A stretch of 6,892 bases of DNA from the NCBI GenBank assembly GCA_029933895.1, contig JAOZNG010000051.1:1-6892 (forward strand). Reading direction: 5' to 3'. The notes below the pieces were generated by a model. The model had not been told where the DNA came from. It saw only the letters and a list, made by a program, of their open reading frames with translations, and ran no database searches. A program made the position numbers and the translations under genes. The DNA comes from an archaeon (GTDB lineage: Archaea > Altiarchaeota > Altiarchaeia > IMC4 > QMZM01). Of this stretch, positions 1 through 5,324 are shown in pieces (position 1 is the first letter of the stretch; the number at the start of each line of letters is the position of its first letter).

Positions 1-27
1 GAGATTAAATTAGTTACCTGGCTCTAA
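1..27 (+). CDS. 3' end of an upstream gene (partial)
   Basis: Frame 1 is open from the window edge and stops at TAA 25-27, giving the tail EIKLVTWL. The other two forward frames have stops at 6-8 and 11-13. If a plus-strand gene runs in from the left, this must be its frame. The stop lies 5 nt before the ATG of the next gene, as in an operon. Eight codons are too few to name a product, and the stretch could also be plain intergenic DNA. Confidence 0.4.
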   Translation, partial: EIKLVTWL

Positions 28-32
28 ACAAA

Positions 33-1997
33 ATGAACAGGATATTCAGGAACAGGAGGGGTTTTTTGTTCAGTGCCGCAGTCCTGATCTTGTTACTTCC
101 CCTGATTATTTTTACCTCGCTTTACAAGGAGATACCCGGGACCGAGATGAGAGATATGGCAGGCAGAGCCAGATGCGATAAGGTACATTACTTCATCGAG
201 GATATCAAGAGTGATATGGGCCGTGCATTGGAGATTTCAACGAGGAGGGCTATGATTGCCTCAATTGAGTATGTTGCGGAAGAGGGTGCTGGTCTCGGAG
301 ATTATAGATTCAATTGCACATTAAACTGTGGAATCAACTGCAGTGAATTCGAATACGACATGATAGGTTCCACTGCCGCCTTAACGGAATTGATAATCTG
401 CGGGACATTGCATGGAAGGAATAACTCAAAGATGAAAAACCACACCTTCCCGCTCTGGTACAGGAAAATACTTAACTACTCCAAGAGGATGAACTACCAG
501 GTTGACTTGGAGATTCTCTCCATGGAGTTAGGCCAGATGGATGCCTGGAACATCTACACTTCACCCTTAATCAGGTGGAGGGTTCAGGACGTTAACGACA
601 TGTGCTTCTACGAGGATGTTGTTGACGACATCAACGTCAACACATCCATAATAGGCCTCCAGGACCCACTGTATCCCCTGAACACCAACATGTTCGTGTG
701 GAAGACCATCACAAATTGCTCCATAAACATCTCAACAGAGAGAATCGTAGGATGCAGTGCATCTAACATGAGCAACGGTTCCGTCAGCGGTCTGGCTTTG
801 TTCTACAGTAACTTCACCAATAAATGTGACATTAAGAGCCATTGTGAAAACACACCACCCAATATATTGGAAAACCAGATATTCATAGACGACAGTAATG
901 CTGCCTTCGGACAATGCGTTTGTGGATTTGATGACTTCAGCTGGTGTTTCAACGCCTCAAGCAGCCGACACTTCGCGGGAGTTATAAAATACGATCCGGA
1001 TAACCCCAGCAGTATAATACATAAATGTAATGTTACAGTCCCCTGGATTATAGACACAGGAGACTTAGATGACCATATCCCTGATAACCCCCGGGATGTT
1101 TCCTGTGGAGCTGACGCCGGCCTCAACATATCAAATGACACCTGTAGTTATATAGAAACAGATAAGGCATGTAACATACACCGGGTGGGGCTGGGTTTAG
1201 ATAGCAACCAGATAAAGACGGACTGTTATACTGTCAGCGACATAAACGAGTCCTACAACACATACTGCAGCTCAGGTAACCAGCAGTTGAACGGTCCCTC
1301 CTTCCTAGACCGGCTGGACGGTAGACTATATCTCTCACAGAAATACATGAAGCAGACAAGAGATAAATACAATACCTCCCTGATTGGAATCGAAACCCTT
1401 GTTGATGTCTACAACCTCCTGAACTACTCAAGCCTCTGGGTGAATGAAACCAGCACCTGGATAGACTACCTTTTCTGGCAGGAGATAGAGGGCTGCAAAG
1501 CAACATCAGTATGTGAGGGGGATGGATACGCATTTAATCTGGACTGCCCCCACGGCCTCAAATATGATGTAAGTACTGAATGCAAGCAGACTGGATGCTG
1601 CGGCGATGGAAGCTGTGACCCAAGGGAAGACTACGTAAACTGCCCAAGCGACTGCACAGCCCCGCCTGCATGCCCTTCAAAGATTAGTCTAAAGGACTGT
1701 AAGACATGTGATGGATCCAACTGCAATGTGACCTACAACGTGACCATACAGAACTCAACAGGATACATGAACCTCTCAAACAGCCCCCGAATAGATGTGA
1801 CAAACAACTCAATAGAGACAAACTCTTACATAATGCAGCAGATGATAGGGCAAACAGGAGTCTATGAATACACCGTGGGAGTGTTCAATAAAAGCGATGA
1901 CATTAACGCCACAGTATATGTTCAGGAATTAGGTTGTCTGATAATAACCAACTCGACGAGGGAGGATACAGTTGGGAGCATAGACCCTGACTGCTGA
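33..1997 (+). CDS. Cys-rich, heavily glycosylatable membrane-anchored surface protein, function unknown
   Basis: 654 residues. A short basic N-terminus (RNRRG, residues 6-10) precedes a hydrophobic segment at about 11-31, so the protein is a signal-anchored or prepilin-like (class III signal) protein with the rest outside the cell. The ectodomain has about 27 N-X-S/T sequons and 34 cysteines, suggesting N-glycosylation and disulfides. Residues 64-80 (ALEISTRRAMIASIEYV) form a conserved-looking helix after the anchor. Residues 421-482 (GPSFLDRLDGRLYLS, then a YNLLNYSSLWV segment) resemble, from memory, uncharacterised archaeal surface proteins often found near pilin-like genes. Residues 522-541 carry a CCGDGSC-x8-C-x3-C motif of a type seen in secreted proteins. 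The last 100 residues look beta-rich and may form an Ig-like domain. No enzyme motif is visible. The start is the ATG just before the basic patch; no Shine-Dalgarno is seen, so coupling to an upstream gene is possible. Secretion is well supported; pilus or S-layer roles are guesses. Confidence 0.85.
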   Translation: MNRIFRNRRGFLFSAAVLILLLPLIIFTSLYKEIPGTEMRDMAGRARCDKVHYFIEDIKSDMGRALEISTRRAMIASIEYVAEEGAGLGDYRFNCTLNCGINCSEFEYDMIGSTAALTELIICGTLHGRNNSKMKNHTFPLWYRKILNYSKRMNYQVDLEILSMELGQMDAWNIYTSPLIRWRVQDVNDMCFYEDVVDDINVNTSIIGLQDPLYPLNTNMFVWKTITNCSINISTERIVGCSASNMSNGSVSGLALFYSNFTNKCDIKSHCENTPPNILENQIFIDDSNAAFGQCVCGFDDFSWCFNASSSRHFAGVIKYDPDNPSSIIHKCNVTVPWIIDTGDLDDHIPDNPRDVSCGADAGLNISNDTCSYIETDKACNIHRVGLGLDSNQIKTDCYTVSDINESYNTYCSSGNQQLNGPSFLDRLDGRLYLSQKYMKQTRDKYNTSLIGIETLVDVYNLLNYSSLWVNETSTWIDYLFWQEIEGCKATSVCEGDGYAFNLDCPHGLKYDVSTECKQTGCCGDGSCDPREDYVNCPSDCTAPPACPSKISLKDCKTCDGSNCNVTYNVTIQNSTGYMNLSNSPRIDVTNNSIETNSYIMQQMIGQTGVYEYTVGVFNKSDDINATVYVQELGCLIITNSTREDTVGSIDPDC

Positions 1998-2002
1998 GAT
2001 TG

Positions 2003-2011
2003 TTTTTATAT
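2003..2011 (+). promoter_or_regulatory. TATA-like element for the LSm-L37e-CBS operon
   Basis: TTTTTATAT begins 5 nt after the preceding stop codon. A start site about 26 nt downstream (near 2034) would leave a leader of about 19 nt containing the GGTGAT ribosome-binding site at 2043-2048. Inferred from sequence and spacing only. Confidence 0.6.
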
Positions 2012-2052
2012 CCACATTACGTAGTATTAACACTATTACTTAGGTGATGTTG

Positions 2053-2259
2053 ATGAAGCCATTAGATGCTTTGGGAAACGTGCTCGGAAACCAGATACTG
2101 GTGCGACTAAAAAACGGTATGGAGATGCGTGGGAAACTGAAGGCCTTTGATATACACTTGAATATTGTTCTCGAGGACGCTGAGTTCACGGACGGAGATG
2201 TTGAGAGAAAATTCAAGACATTATTTCTGAGGGGTGACATGATACTCTTTGTTTCATAA
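2053..2259 (+). CDS. LSm (Sm-like) archaeal RNA-binding protein
   Basis: 68 residues, the usual size for archaeal Sm-like proteins (SmAP), which assemble into heptameric rings that bind U-rich RNA and act in RNA processing and turnover. The Sm1 motif runs from [12 protein letters not shown] through the diagnostic F-D-I-H-L-N-I-V-L. The Sm2 motif is [12 protein letters not shown] with the conserved RGD. I chose ATG 2053 because it is preceded after 4 nt by GGTGAT (2043-2048), a good match to the archaeal anti-Shine-Dalgarno, and because homologues start shortly before PLDAL. GTG 2044 and ATG 2047 are in frame but would consume that ribosome-binding site. The gene is followed after 7 nt by L37e, a pairing conserved across many archaea, which strongly supports the assignment. 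Confidence 0.95.
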   Translation: MKPLDALGNVLGNQILVRLKNGMEMRGKLKAFDIHLNIVLEDAEFTDGDVERKFKTLFLRGDMILFVS

Positions 2260-2266
2260 AAAGAGG

Positions 2267-2410
2267 ATGACTAAAGGCACACCAAGCATGGGTAAGAGGG
2301 GGAAGAAACATACCCACATCAGATGCAATCGCTGTGGCAAAGACTCATTCCATAAGAGGAAAAAAATATGCTCCTCCTGTGGACACGGTAAAAGCAACAG
2401 ACTAAAATGA
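2267..2410 (+). CDS. rpl37e: Ribosomal protein L37e (eL37), short form
   Basis: 47 residues, starting [20 protein letters not shown]. It is a zinc-binding protein of the large ribosomal subunit that contacts 23S rRNA. The zinc ligands are C20-x2-C23 and C35-x2-C38 (CNRC and CSSC), and the body is very basic. The N-terminal MTKGTPS is the family signature. The protein ends at GKSNRLK directly after the second zinc knuckle; most archaeal relatives continue for roughly 10 or more residues with a basic/aromatic tail (type RRYNW), so this one is unusually short. It lies 7 nt after LSm, and its stop TGA overlaps the start of the CBS gene (ATGA, 2407-2410), so the three genes are probably co-transcribed and the last is translationally coupled. 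Confidence 0.95.
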   Translation: MTKGTPSMGKRGKKHTHIRCNRCGKDSFHKRKKICSSCGHGKSNRLK

Positions 2411-2862
2411 GGAAAACGAGATACCTCCTCAATAAACTGAGAAAGATACAGGAAATAAGGGAGAAATACCAGCTTAAAGTCCAAGATCTGATGACATCCC
2501 AGGTTCTGACGATAGACCCACATGAGACTGTGGTAGCAGCCGCTGAAAAAATGCTTGAAAACAGGATACATGCACTGGTGGTTGCTGAAGGGGATAAACC
2601 ATTGGGGATTATAAGCACCTATGACCTTGTTCTGGTGATGACTCTAAGCGATTTCGATAAATCAACGAGGGTGGAGAAGGTTATGGTGAGGGAGCTGGTT
2701 ACAATAAAACCCAGCGAGCTATTAAACAAGGCACTGGAGAAGATGATAGACTACAACATCCGGCGTATTGTTGTGGAAGAGGAGGGCAGGGTTGTTGGCA
2801 TACTAAGTCTCATAGACATAATCCTCGGCTTCGCTGTGATACCTGAAGAAAACTTTAATTAG
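2407..2862 (+). CDS. Tandem CBS-domain protein
   Basis: 151 residues: a basic, probably helical N-terminal stretch (1-24) and two CBS domains at about 25-80 and 89-143, which form a Bateman module. Such modules bind adenine nucleotides or S-adenosylmethionine and sense energy or metabolite status. The second halves of the repeats read GIISTYDL (67-74) and GILSLIDI (131-138); each keeps the S/T-x-x-D pattern that often contacts the ribose and phosphates. No catalytic domain, DNA-binding domain or membrane segment is attached, so a stand-alone regulator or subunit is likely. It overlaps the L37e stop by 4 nt, linking its expression to a ribosomal gene. The basic N-terminal helix could contact nucleic acid or the ribosome, but that is only inference. 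Ligand and partner cannot be read from the sequence. Confidence 0.9.
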   Translation: MRKTRYLLNKLRKIQEIREKYQLKVQDLMTSQVLTIDPHETVVAAAEKMLENRIHALVVAEGDKPLGIISTYDLVLVMTLSDFDKSTRVEKVMVRELVTIKPSELLNKALEKMIDYNIRRIVVEEEGRVVGILSLIDIILGFAVIPEENFN

Positions 2863-2913
2863 CTCAGGGTAAGAAATTTACGAAATAAATCTCTTGGTTA
2901 TCATGAGGCATTG

Positions 2914-2926
2914 CTATACATTATAA
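2914..2926 (+). promoter_or_regulatory. TATA-like element for tRNA-Val
   Basis: CTATACATTATAA lies about 20-32 nt before the first base of the tRNA (2946), the spacing expected for an archaeal tRNA promoter. The next TATA-like options, near 3066 and 3081, lie after the tRNA. Inferred from spacing and composition. Confidence 0.5.
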
Positions 2927-2945
2927 TTCAAAAATAGAATTCAGA

Positions 2946-3043
2946 GGGCCCGTGGTCTAGCTGGCTATGACGTTGCTTTGACGAATAACCCTGTAGGGAA
3001 TTCAAACTGGCAAAGATCCCCGGTTCAAATCCGGGCGGGCCCA
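2946..3043 (+). tRNA. tRNA-Val(GAC) with 24-nt intron
   Basis: Folded by hand. The acceptor stem GGGCCCG (2946-2952) pairs perfectly with CGGGCCC (3036-3042), with discriminator A3043 and no encoded CCA. The T arm is CCCGG-TTCAAAT-CCGGG (3019-3035). The D stem is GTCT (2955-2958) with TGAC (2968-2971), the last pair a T-T mismatch. The anticodon stem TTGCT (2973-2977) pairs with GGCAA (3009-3013), and the variable loop is AGATC. With the intron at 2984-3007 removed, the loop is TTGACGT with anticodon GAC (2980-2982), reading valine GUC/GUU codons. The mature length is 74 nt. A73 and the overall sequence fit archaeal tRNA-Val. It lies between the CBS gene and the P1 gene on its own promoter. 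A 66-residue open frame across it has no coding signal. Confidence 0.95.
2984..3007 (+). other. tRNA intron at 37/38 with a canonical bulge-helix-bulge
   Basis: TTGA (2978-2981) pairs with TCAA (3002-3005) as the 4-bp central helix. A 3-nt bulge lies on each side: CGA (2982-2984) and ACT (3006-3008). This is the site cut by archaeal tRNA splicing endonuclease. Cutting after the second base of each bulge releases exactly 24 nt and places the intron at 37/38. The intron has a small hairpin, CCC (2989-2991) with GGG (2996-2998). Confidence 0.9.
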
Positions 3044-3050
3044 CTTCCAG

Positions 3051-3060
3051 ATTCTTTTTC
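3051..3060 (+). terminator. T-rich terminator after tRNA-Val
   Basis: The tract ATTCTTTTTC starts 8 nt after the tRNA. Archaeal RNA polymerase often stops at T-runs without a hairpin. The run is short, so this is tentative. Confidence 0.4.
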
Positions 3061-3080
3061 ACATCTTTATATTGACAGTG

Positions 3081-3089
3081 TTTTTATAG
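3081..3089 (+). promoter_or_regulatory. TATA-like element for the P1 gene
   Basis: TTTTTATAG nearly repeats the element before LSm. A start about 26 nt downstream would leave a leader of about 15 nt containing AGGG (3116-3119), 7 nt before ATG 3127. A second TATA-like stretch, TTTATATTG (3066-3074), could serve as an alternative. Confidence 0.55.
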
Positions 3090-3126
3090 ATGGATTCCTA
3101 ATTTCTTACTTGATTAGGGTTAAAAA

Positions 3127-3438
3127 ATGGAGTATGTATATGGAGCAATGCTGCTTCACGCTGCTGGACAGGACGTGAACGAGAAAAACATGGAGAAGGT
3201 GATGAAGTCAAGTGGTGTGAAAGTCGACAGCGCAAGAGTCAAGGCACTGGTGTCGGCTCTAGAAGGAGTTGACATCGATGAAGCCATGAGCACAGTCGCT
3301 GTCGCACCTGCAGCAGCGTCAACAGCAGCACCAACAGCGACGCCAACAGCGACGCCTGCAGAAAAAGAAGCCAAGGAAAAAGAGGAGGAGAAAACAGAGG
3401 AGGAAGCTGCATCAGGACTAGCTTCGCTGTTCGAGTAA
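3127..3438 (+). CDS. rpl12: Ribosomal stalk protein P1 (L12-type, aP1)
   Basis: 103 residues. Dimers of P1 bind the C-terminal helices of L10/P0 and form the flexible stalk that recruits translation GTPases. The N-terminal dimerisation domain (about 1-58) starts MEYVYGAMLLHAAGQDVNE, the archaeal P1 signature. It is followed by an Ala/Thr/Pro hinge (about 60-79), a highly charged Glu/Lys run (80-95) and the end ASGLASLFE. That end matches the family's GLxxLF tail, which binds elongation factors, but it finishes with Glu where many archaea have Gly. In many archaea this gene follows L1 and L10; here it is alone between a tRNA and an aminotransferase, with its own promoter-like element. A weak AGGG lies 7 nt before the start. 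The hinge DNA contains a perfect 12-bp tandem repeat. Confidence 0.95.
   Translation: MEYVYGAMLLHAAGQDVNEKNMEKVMKSSGVKVDSARVKALVSALEGVDIDEAMSTVAVAPAAASTAAPTATPTATPAEKEAKEKEEEKTEEEAASGLASLFE
3331..3354 (+). repeat. Two perfect 12-bp tandem units in the P1 hinge
   Basis: CCAACAGCGACG occurs at 3331-3342 and again at 3343-3354, encoding PTAT twice. A diverged third unit, TCAACAGCAGCA (3319-3330, STAA), precedes them. Identity at synonymous sites suggests a recent in-frame duplication. Confidence 0.85.
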
Positions 3439-3439
3439 A

Positions 3440-3460
3440 TCTGTTTCTTATTTCTTTTTC
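3440..3460 (+). terminator. T-rich tract after the P1 gene
   Basis: A pyrimidine-rich run (TCTGTTTCTTATTTCTTTTT) follows the P1 stop codon immediately and precedes another T-rich, TATA-like stretch. It is a plausible archaeal T-tract terminator. No stem is visible. Confidence 0.4.
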
Positions 3461-3479
3461 AGGATAATCTCTTCTCTCT

Positions 3480-3488
3480 CTTATTTTA
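3480..3488 (+). promoter_or_regulatory. TATA-like element for the aminotransferase gene
   Basis: CTTATTTTA is centred about 27 nt before ATG 3511. No Shine-Dalgarno is seen between them, which fits a leaderless or nearly leaderless transcript. Inferred from spacing only. Confidence 0.4.
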
Positions 3489-3510
3489 GATTTAATCCCA
3501 TTAGATAACC

Positions 3511-4581
3511 ATGGACCGGAAACTCTTCATCCCAGGCCCGACAGACGTCAGTCCAGATGTTTATGAAGCAATGAGCAAACCCATGATAGGCCACAGGGGA
3601 AAGGACTTCAGTGTTTTATTCGAAGAAACCGTTGATAAACTAAAAAAGCTGATGTATACCAGAAACAGGGTTTATATATCCACATCATCCTCTACAGGTC
3701 TGATGGAGGCTGCGGTGAGGAACTGCGTGAAAAATAAATGTTTAAATGTTGGCAACGGCGCCTTCAGCTGCAAGTGGCATGACATAACCAAAGCCAACGG
3801 TAAGGAAGCGGATATCTTGTCTCTGGAGTGGGGTGAGGCCCCAACTGCTGAATTAATTGATGAGGCATTGTCGAAGGATAACTATGATGCTCTGACCCTG
3901 GTACATAATGAAACGTCTACTGGGGTTACCGCACCTATAGAGGAAATCGCTGAAGTGGTTAGGGATTATGATGTCTCTTTCCTTGTGGATACGGTGAGCT
4001 CGATGGGTGGGATCAGGGTGGAAGTGGATAAGTATGGTATTGATGTATGCCTTTTTGGTGTGCAGAAGGCGCTGGCTTTACCTTCTGGCCTAGCCTGTTG
4101 CTCTGTCAGCGAAGAAGCCCTAGAGAAATCCAGAAACGTTGAGGATAGAGGCTACTACTTCGACTTCCAGGTATTCGAGAAGTACTACAACAAAAAGCAG
4201 ACCCCGACTACCGCAGCCATATCCCTCCTCAGGGGTTTAGACTACCAGCTGGATAAGATAATTAACAGGGAGGGCCTGGAGAACCGCTTCCGGAGGCATA
4301 GAGAGATGGGTGAGTTAACAAGGAAGTGGGTTGGGGAGACTGGTTTTGAGTTGTTGCCGGAAGAGAGATATGCATCCAATACTGTGACCTGCGTGAAAAA
4401 TACCCTGGGTGTGGACTGTGAATCCCTTCAAAAGAGGTTATATGATAGAGGTTACGTCTTCAGCAACGGGTACGGTAGGATGAAGAATGATAATTTCAGG
4501 ATAGCACACATGGGAGACAGACAGCCGGGGGAGTTAAGTGAGTATCTTGCCGTAATCGAGGAGCTGGCGGGCCTAGGATAA
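3511..4581 (+). CDS. Class V PLP-dependent aminotransferase (alanine/serine-glyoxylate family)
   Basis: 356 residues, full length for this fold-type I family of cytosolic transaminases. In order: the entry motif FIPGPTDVSPDV (6-17); GHRG (27-30); the phosphate-binding loop STSSSTG (57-63); HNETSTG (132-138); VDTVSSMGG (159-167), with D160 expected to contact the pyridine nitrogen of PLP; FGVQKALALPSG (182-193), with K186 the expected Schiff-base lysine; TPTTAAISLLRGL (231-243); and FRIAHMG (329-335), where R330 should bind the substrate carboxylate. All key residues are present. Relatives in methanogens include a broad-specificity enzyme acting on aspartate, alanine or phosphoserine-type substrates, so the annotation serine-glyoxylate would be too specific. 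The neighbours (P1 gene upstream, AT-rich non-coding DNA downstream) suggest a single-gene unit. The substrate remains open. Confidence 0.92.
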   Translation: MDRKLFIPGPTDVSPDVYEAMSKPMIGHRGKDFSVLFEETVDKLKKLMYTRNRVYISTSSSTGLMEAAVRNCVKNKCLNVGNGAFSCKWHDITKANGKEADILSLEWGEAPTAELIDEALSKDNYDALTLVHNETSTGVTAPIEEIAEVVRDYDVSFLVDTVSSMGGIRVEVDKYGIDVCLFGVQKALALPSGLACCSVSEEALEKSRNVEDRGYYFDFQVFEKYYNKKQTPTTAAISLLRGLDYQLDKIINREGLENRFRRHREMGELTRKWVGETGFELLPEERYASNTVTCVKNTLGVDCESLQKRLYDRGYVFSNGYGRMKNDNFRIAHMGDRQPGELSEYLAVIEELAGLG

Positions 4582-4582
4582 G

Positions 4583-4596
4583 TTATTTGTTTTTGT
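4583..4596 (+). terminator. T-rich terminator after the aminotransferase gene
   Basis: TTATTTGTTTTTGT follows the stop codon by one base. It is a typical archaeal T-tract without a clear stem. Confidence 0.45.
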
Positions 4597-4681
4597 CCTG
4601 TTAAAAAACGGGGCCATAAACAAGATACGATAAATGGATATCATGCACTGCTTTTTCTCACCGAGGGGATGGTAAAGCTGT

Positions 4682-4699
4682 ACTCTCACATGTGAGAGT
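4682..4699. repeat. Perfect 18-bp palindrome
   Basis: ACTCTCACATGTGAGAGT is fully self-complementary, with two 9-bp arms and no spacer; the flanking bases do not extend it. The form suits a dimeric DNA-binding protein. It lies 100 nt after the aminotransferase stop and 400 nt before the next gene, with no obvious promoter beside it. Confidence 0.85.
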
Positions 4700-4864
4700 T
4701 CCAAAATATTAACTAGAGATTATATATCATGATACATATATATCAGATAGATATATTTTATCTTATCTATTTTAAAAAATCTAATTTAGATGATATATAA
4801 AAACGAAAATATTTCTTTCTCTGTGAAACAAACCCTTAACGGAAAAAATTTTTTCGTTCACATC

Positions 4865-4906
4865 TCCTGAGTTTCCCTGGAAAGTCCAGTAGGGAAAAAA
4901 TCAGGA
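4865..4906 (+). other. Bulged hairpin, possible structured RNA element
   Basis: TCCTGA (4865-4870) pairs with TCAGGA (4901-4906). Inside it TTTCCC (4872-4877) pairs with GGGAAA (4892-4897), and TGGA (4878-4881) pairs with TCCA (4885-4888), closing an AAG loop with a 3-nt bulge GTA. That is 16 pairs in 42 nt, all Watson-Crick. Expression is unproven. Confidence 0.45.
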
Positions 4907-4968
4907 TATATTGCTATGATATATGAAGCTGTGCCTGGAAAATATCGCCTGTATACTGTAGCAATGTG
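4907..4968 (+). other. Second possible hairpin, directly abutting the first
   Basis: ATTGCTA (4910-4916) pairs perfectly with TAGCAAT (4959-4965). Three further outer pairs, two of them G-U, extend it to 4907 and 4968. Inside, GATAT (4918-4922) can pair with ATATC (4942-4946). The stem starts on the base after the first hairpin ends, as in a compact multi-helix RNA. Confidence 0.4.
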
Positions 4969-4974
4969 GATTCA

Positions 4975-5026
4975 CTTTTTCTGATGATTTGGGAGGGATA
5001 ACACGACAATTGATCCCAGAAAAAAG
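4975..5026 (+). other. Third possible hairpin
   Basis: CTTTTTCTG (4975-4983) pairs with CAGAAAAAAG (5017-5026) with one bulged A. Inside, GGAT (4996-4999) can pair with ATCC (5013-5016). The T/A-rich outer stem is weak on its own; its interest comes from following two other hairpins within 120 nt. Confidence 0.35.
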
Positions 5027-5044
5027 CGGATACAAAGAATTTTG

Positions 5045-5059
5045 ATATTGTAACAATAT
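5045..5059. repeat. 15-bp palindrome upstream of the 74-residue gene
   Basis: ATATTGT-A-ACAATAT is perfect around one central base and ends 10 nt before the T-rich TATA-like element of the small gene. This is a natural place for an operator. Followed by a T-run, it could instead end an upstream transcript. Confidence 0.6.
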
Positions 5060-5068
5060 GTTTAATCC

Positions 5069-5078
5069 TTTTTTTATC
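5069..5078 (+). promoter_or_regulatory. TATA-like element for the 74-residue gene
   Basis: TTTTTTTATC is centred about 26 nt before ATG 5100. No ribosome-binding site lies between them, so a leaderless transcript is likely. Confidence 0.45.
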
Positions 5079-5099
5079 TCTCAATCAAAGAATTAACCC

Positions 5100-5324
5100 A
5101 TGGAACAGAGGTTGACGGAGAAAGATAGAAAAAGACTGAAATTCGTGTTTAAATCGATATTAAGAAACGATGCTTGTTCCTATGACAAGCAGAAATGCCT
5201 CCAGTACATGGAATCCATAATCAACCCCCGGTGCGTAGTCTGCAGAGAACCGCTTGGTAGTGATTTTGAGATAGTGAATGACAGGAAGATGCATGAGAAA
5301 TGTCGTAAACGATACAAAGGATGA
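5100..5324 (+). CDS. Small putative zinc-binding protein, function unknown
   Basis: 74 residues, strongly basic. The first half is probably helical (LTEKDRKRLKFVFKSIL, 5-21) and contains C26 and C33. The second half has C45-x2-C48 (CVVC) and H65-x2-C68 (HEKC), a C-x2-C...H-x2-C arrangement like half a LIM or treble-clef zinc site. C26 and C33 could add ligands. I do not recognise the family. The size, charge and zinc site fit a nucleic-acid-binding or adaptor protein, but no specific function can be given. The gene stands alone between two AT-rich non-coding regions, has a TATA-like run at leaderless spacing ahead of it and a T-tract immediately after its stop. The ordered Cys/His spacing argues against a chance open frame. 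Confidence 0.75.
   Translation: MEQRLTEKDRKRLKFVFKSILRNDACSYDKQKCLQYMESIINPRCVVCREPLGSDFEIVNDRKMHEKCRKRYKG

Larger units (their letters stand above)
4582..5099. other. 518-bp AT-rich non-coding region with palindromes and hairpins
   Basis: No convincing coding frame is seen on either strand. In order it holds a T-tract; an 18-bp palindrome (4682-4699); a very AT-rich section (about 4700-4815) with AGATA/TATCT inverted repeats (4745-4768) and ATCTAA-T-TTAGAT (4779-4791); an inverted pair AACGAAAA (4802-4809) / TTTTCGTT (4851-4858); a more mixed-composition section with three possible hairpins (4865-5026); a 15-bp palindrome (5045-5059); and a TATA-like run before the next gene. The mixed section could encode a structured RNA. 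The purpose of the region is unknown. Confidence 0.7.

Noticed and set aside
2946..3043. Integration of a mobile element at tRNA-Val
   Set aside because: No integrase gene and no second copy of the tRNA 3' end is found in the window; the downstream genes are housekeeping.
2978..3178. 66-residue open frame across tRNA-Val
   Set aside because: It runs through the tRNA intron and T arm and into the P1 gene in another frame, and encodes no recognisable protein.
4740..4800. CRISPR-like or transposon terminal repeats
   Set aside because: The repeats are short, irregularly spaced and of low complexity. There is no repeat-spacer periodicity, no transposase and no target-site duplication.
4871..4941. 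Replication origin recognition boxes (TTTCCCTGGAAA, GCCTGGAAAA, near AT-rich DNA)
   Set aside because: The resemblance to archaeal ORB elements is partial. The two copies are in the same orientation, no clear G-string follows the second copy, and no orc1/cdc6 gene is in the window.
4981..5020. C/D-box guide RNA, or a fluoride-riboswitch-like CTGATGA
   Set aside because: TGATGA is present at 4982-4987, but no downstream CTGA D box lies at usable spacing, and the other conserved parts of the fluoride aptamer are absent.
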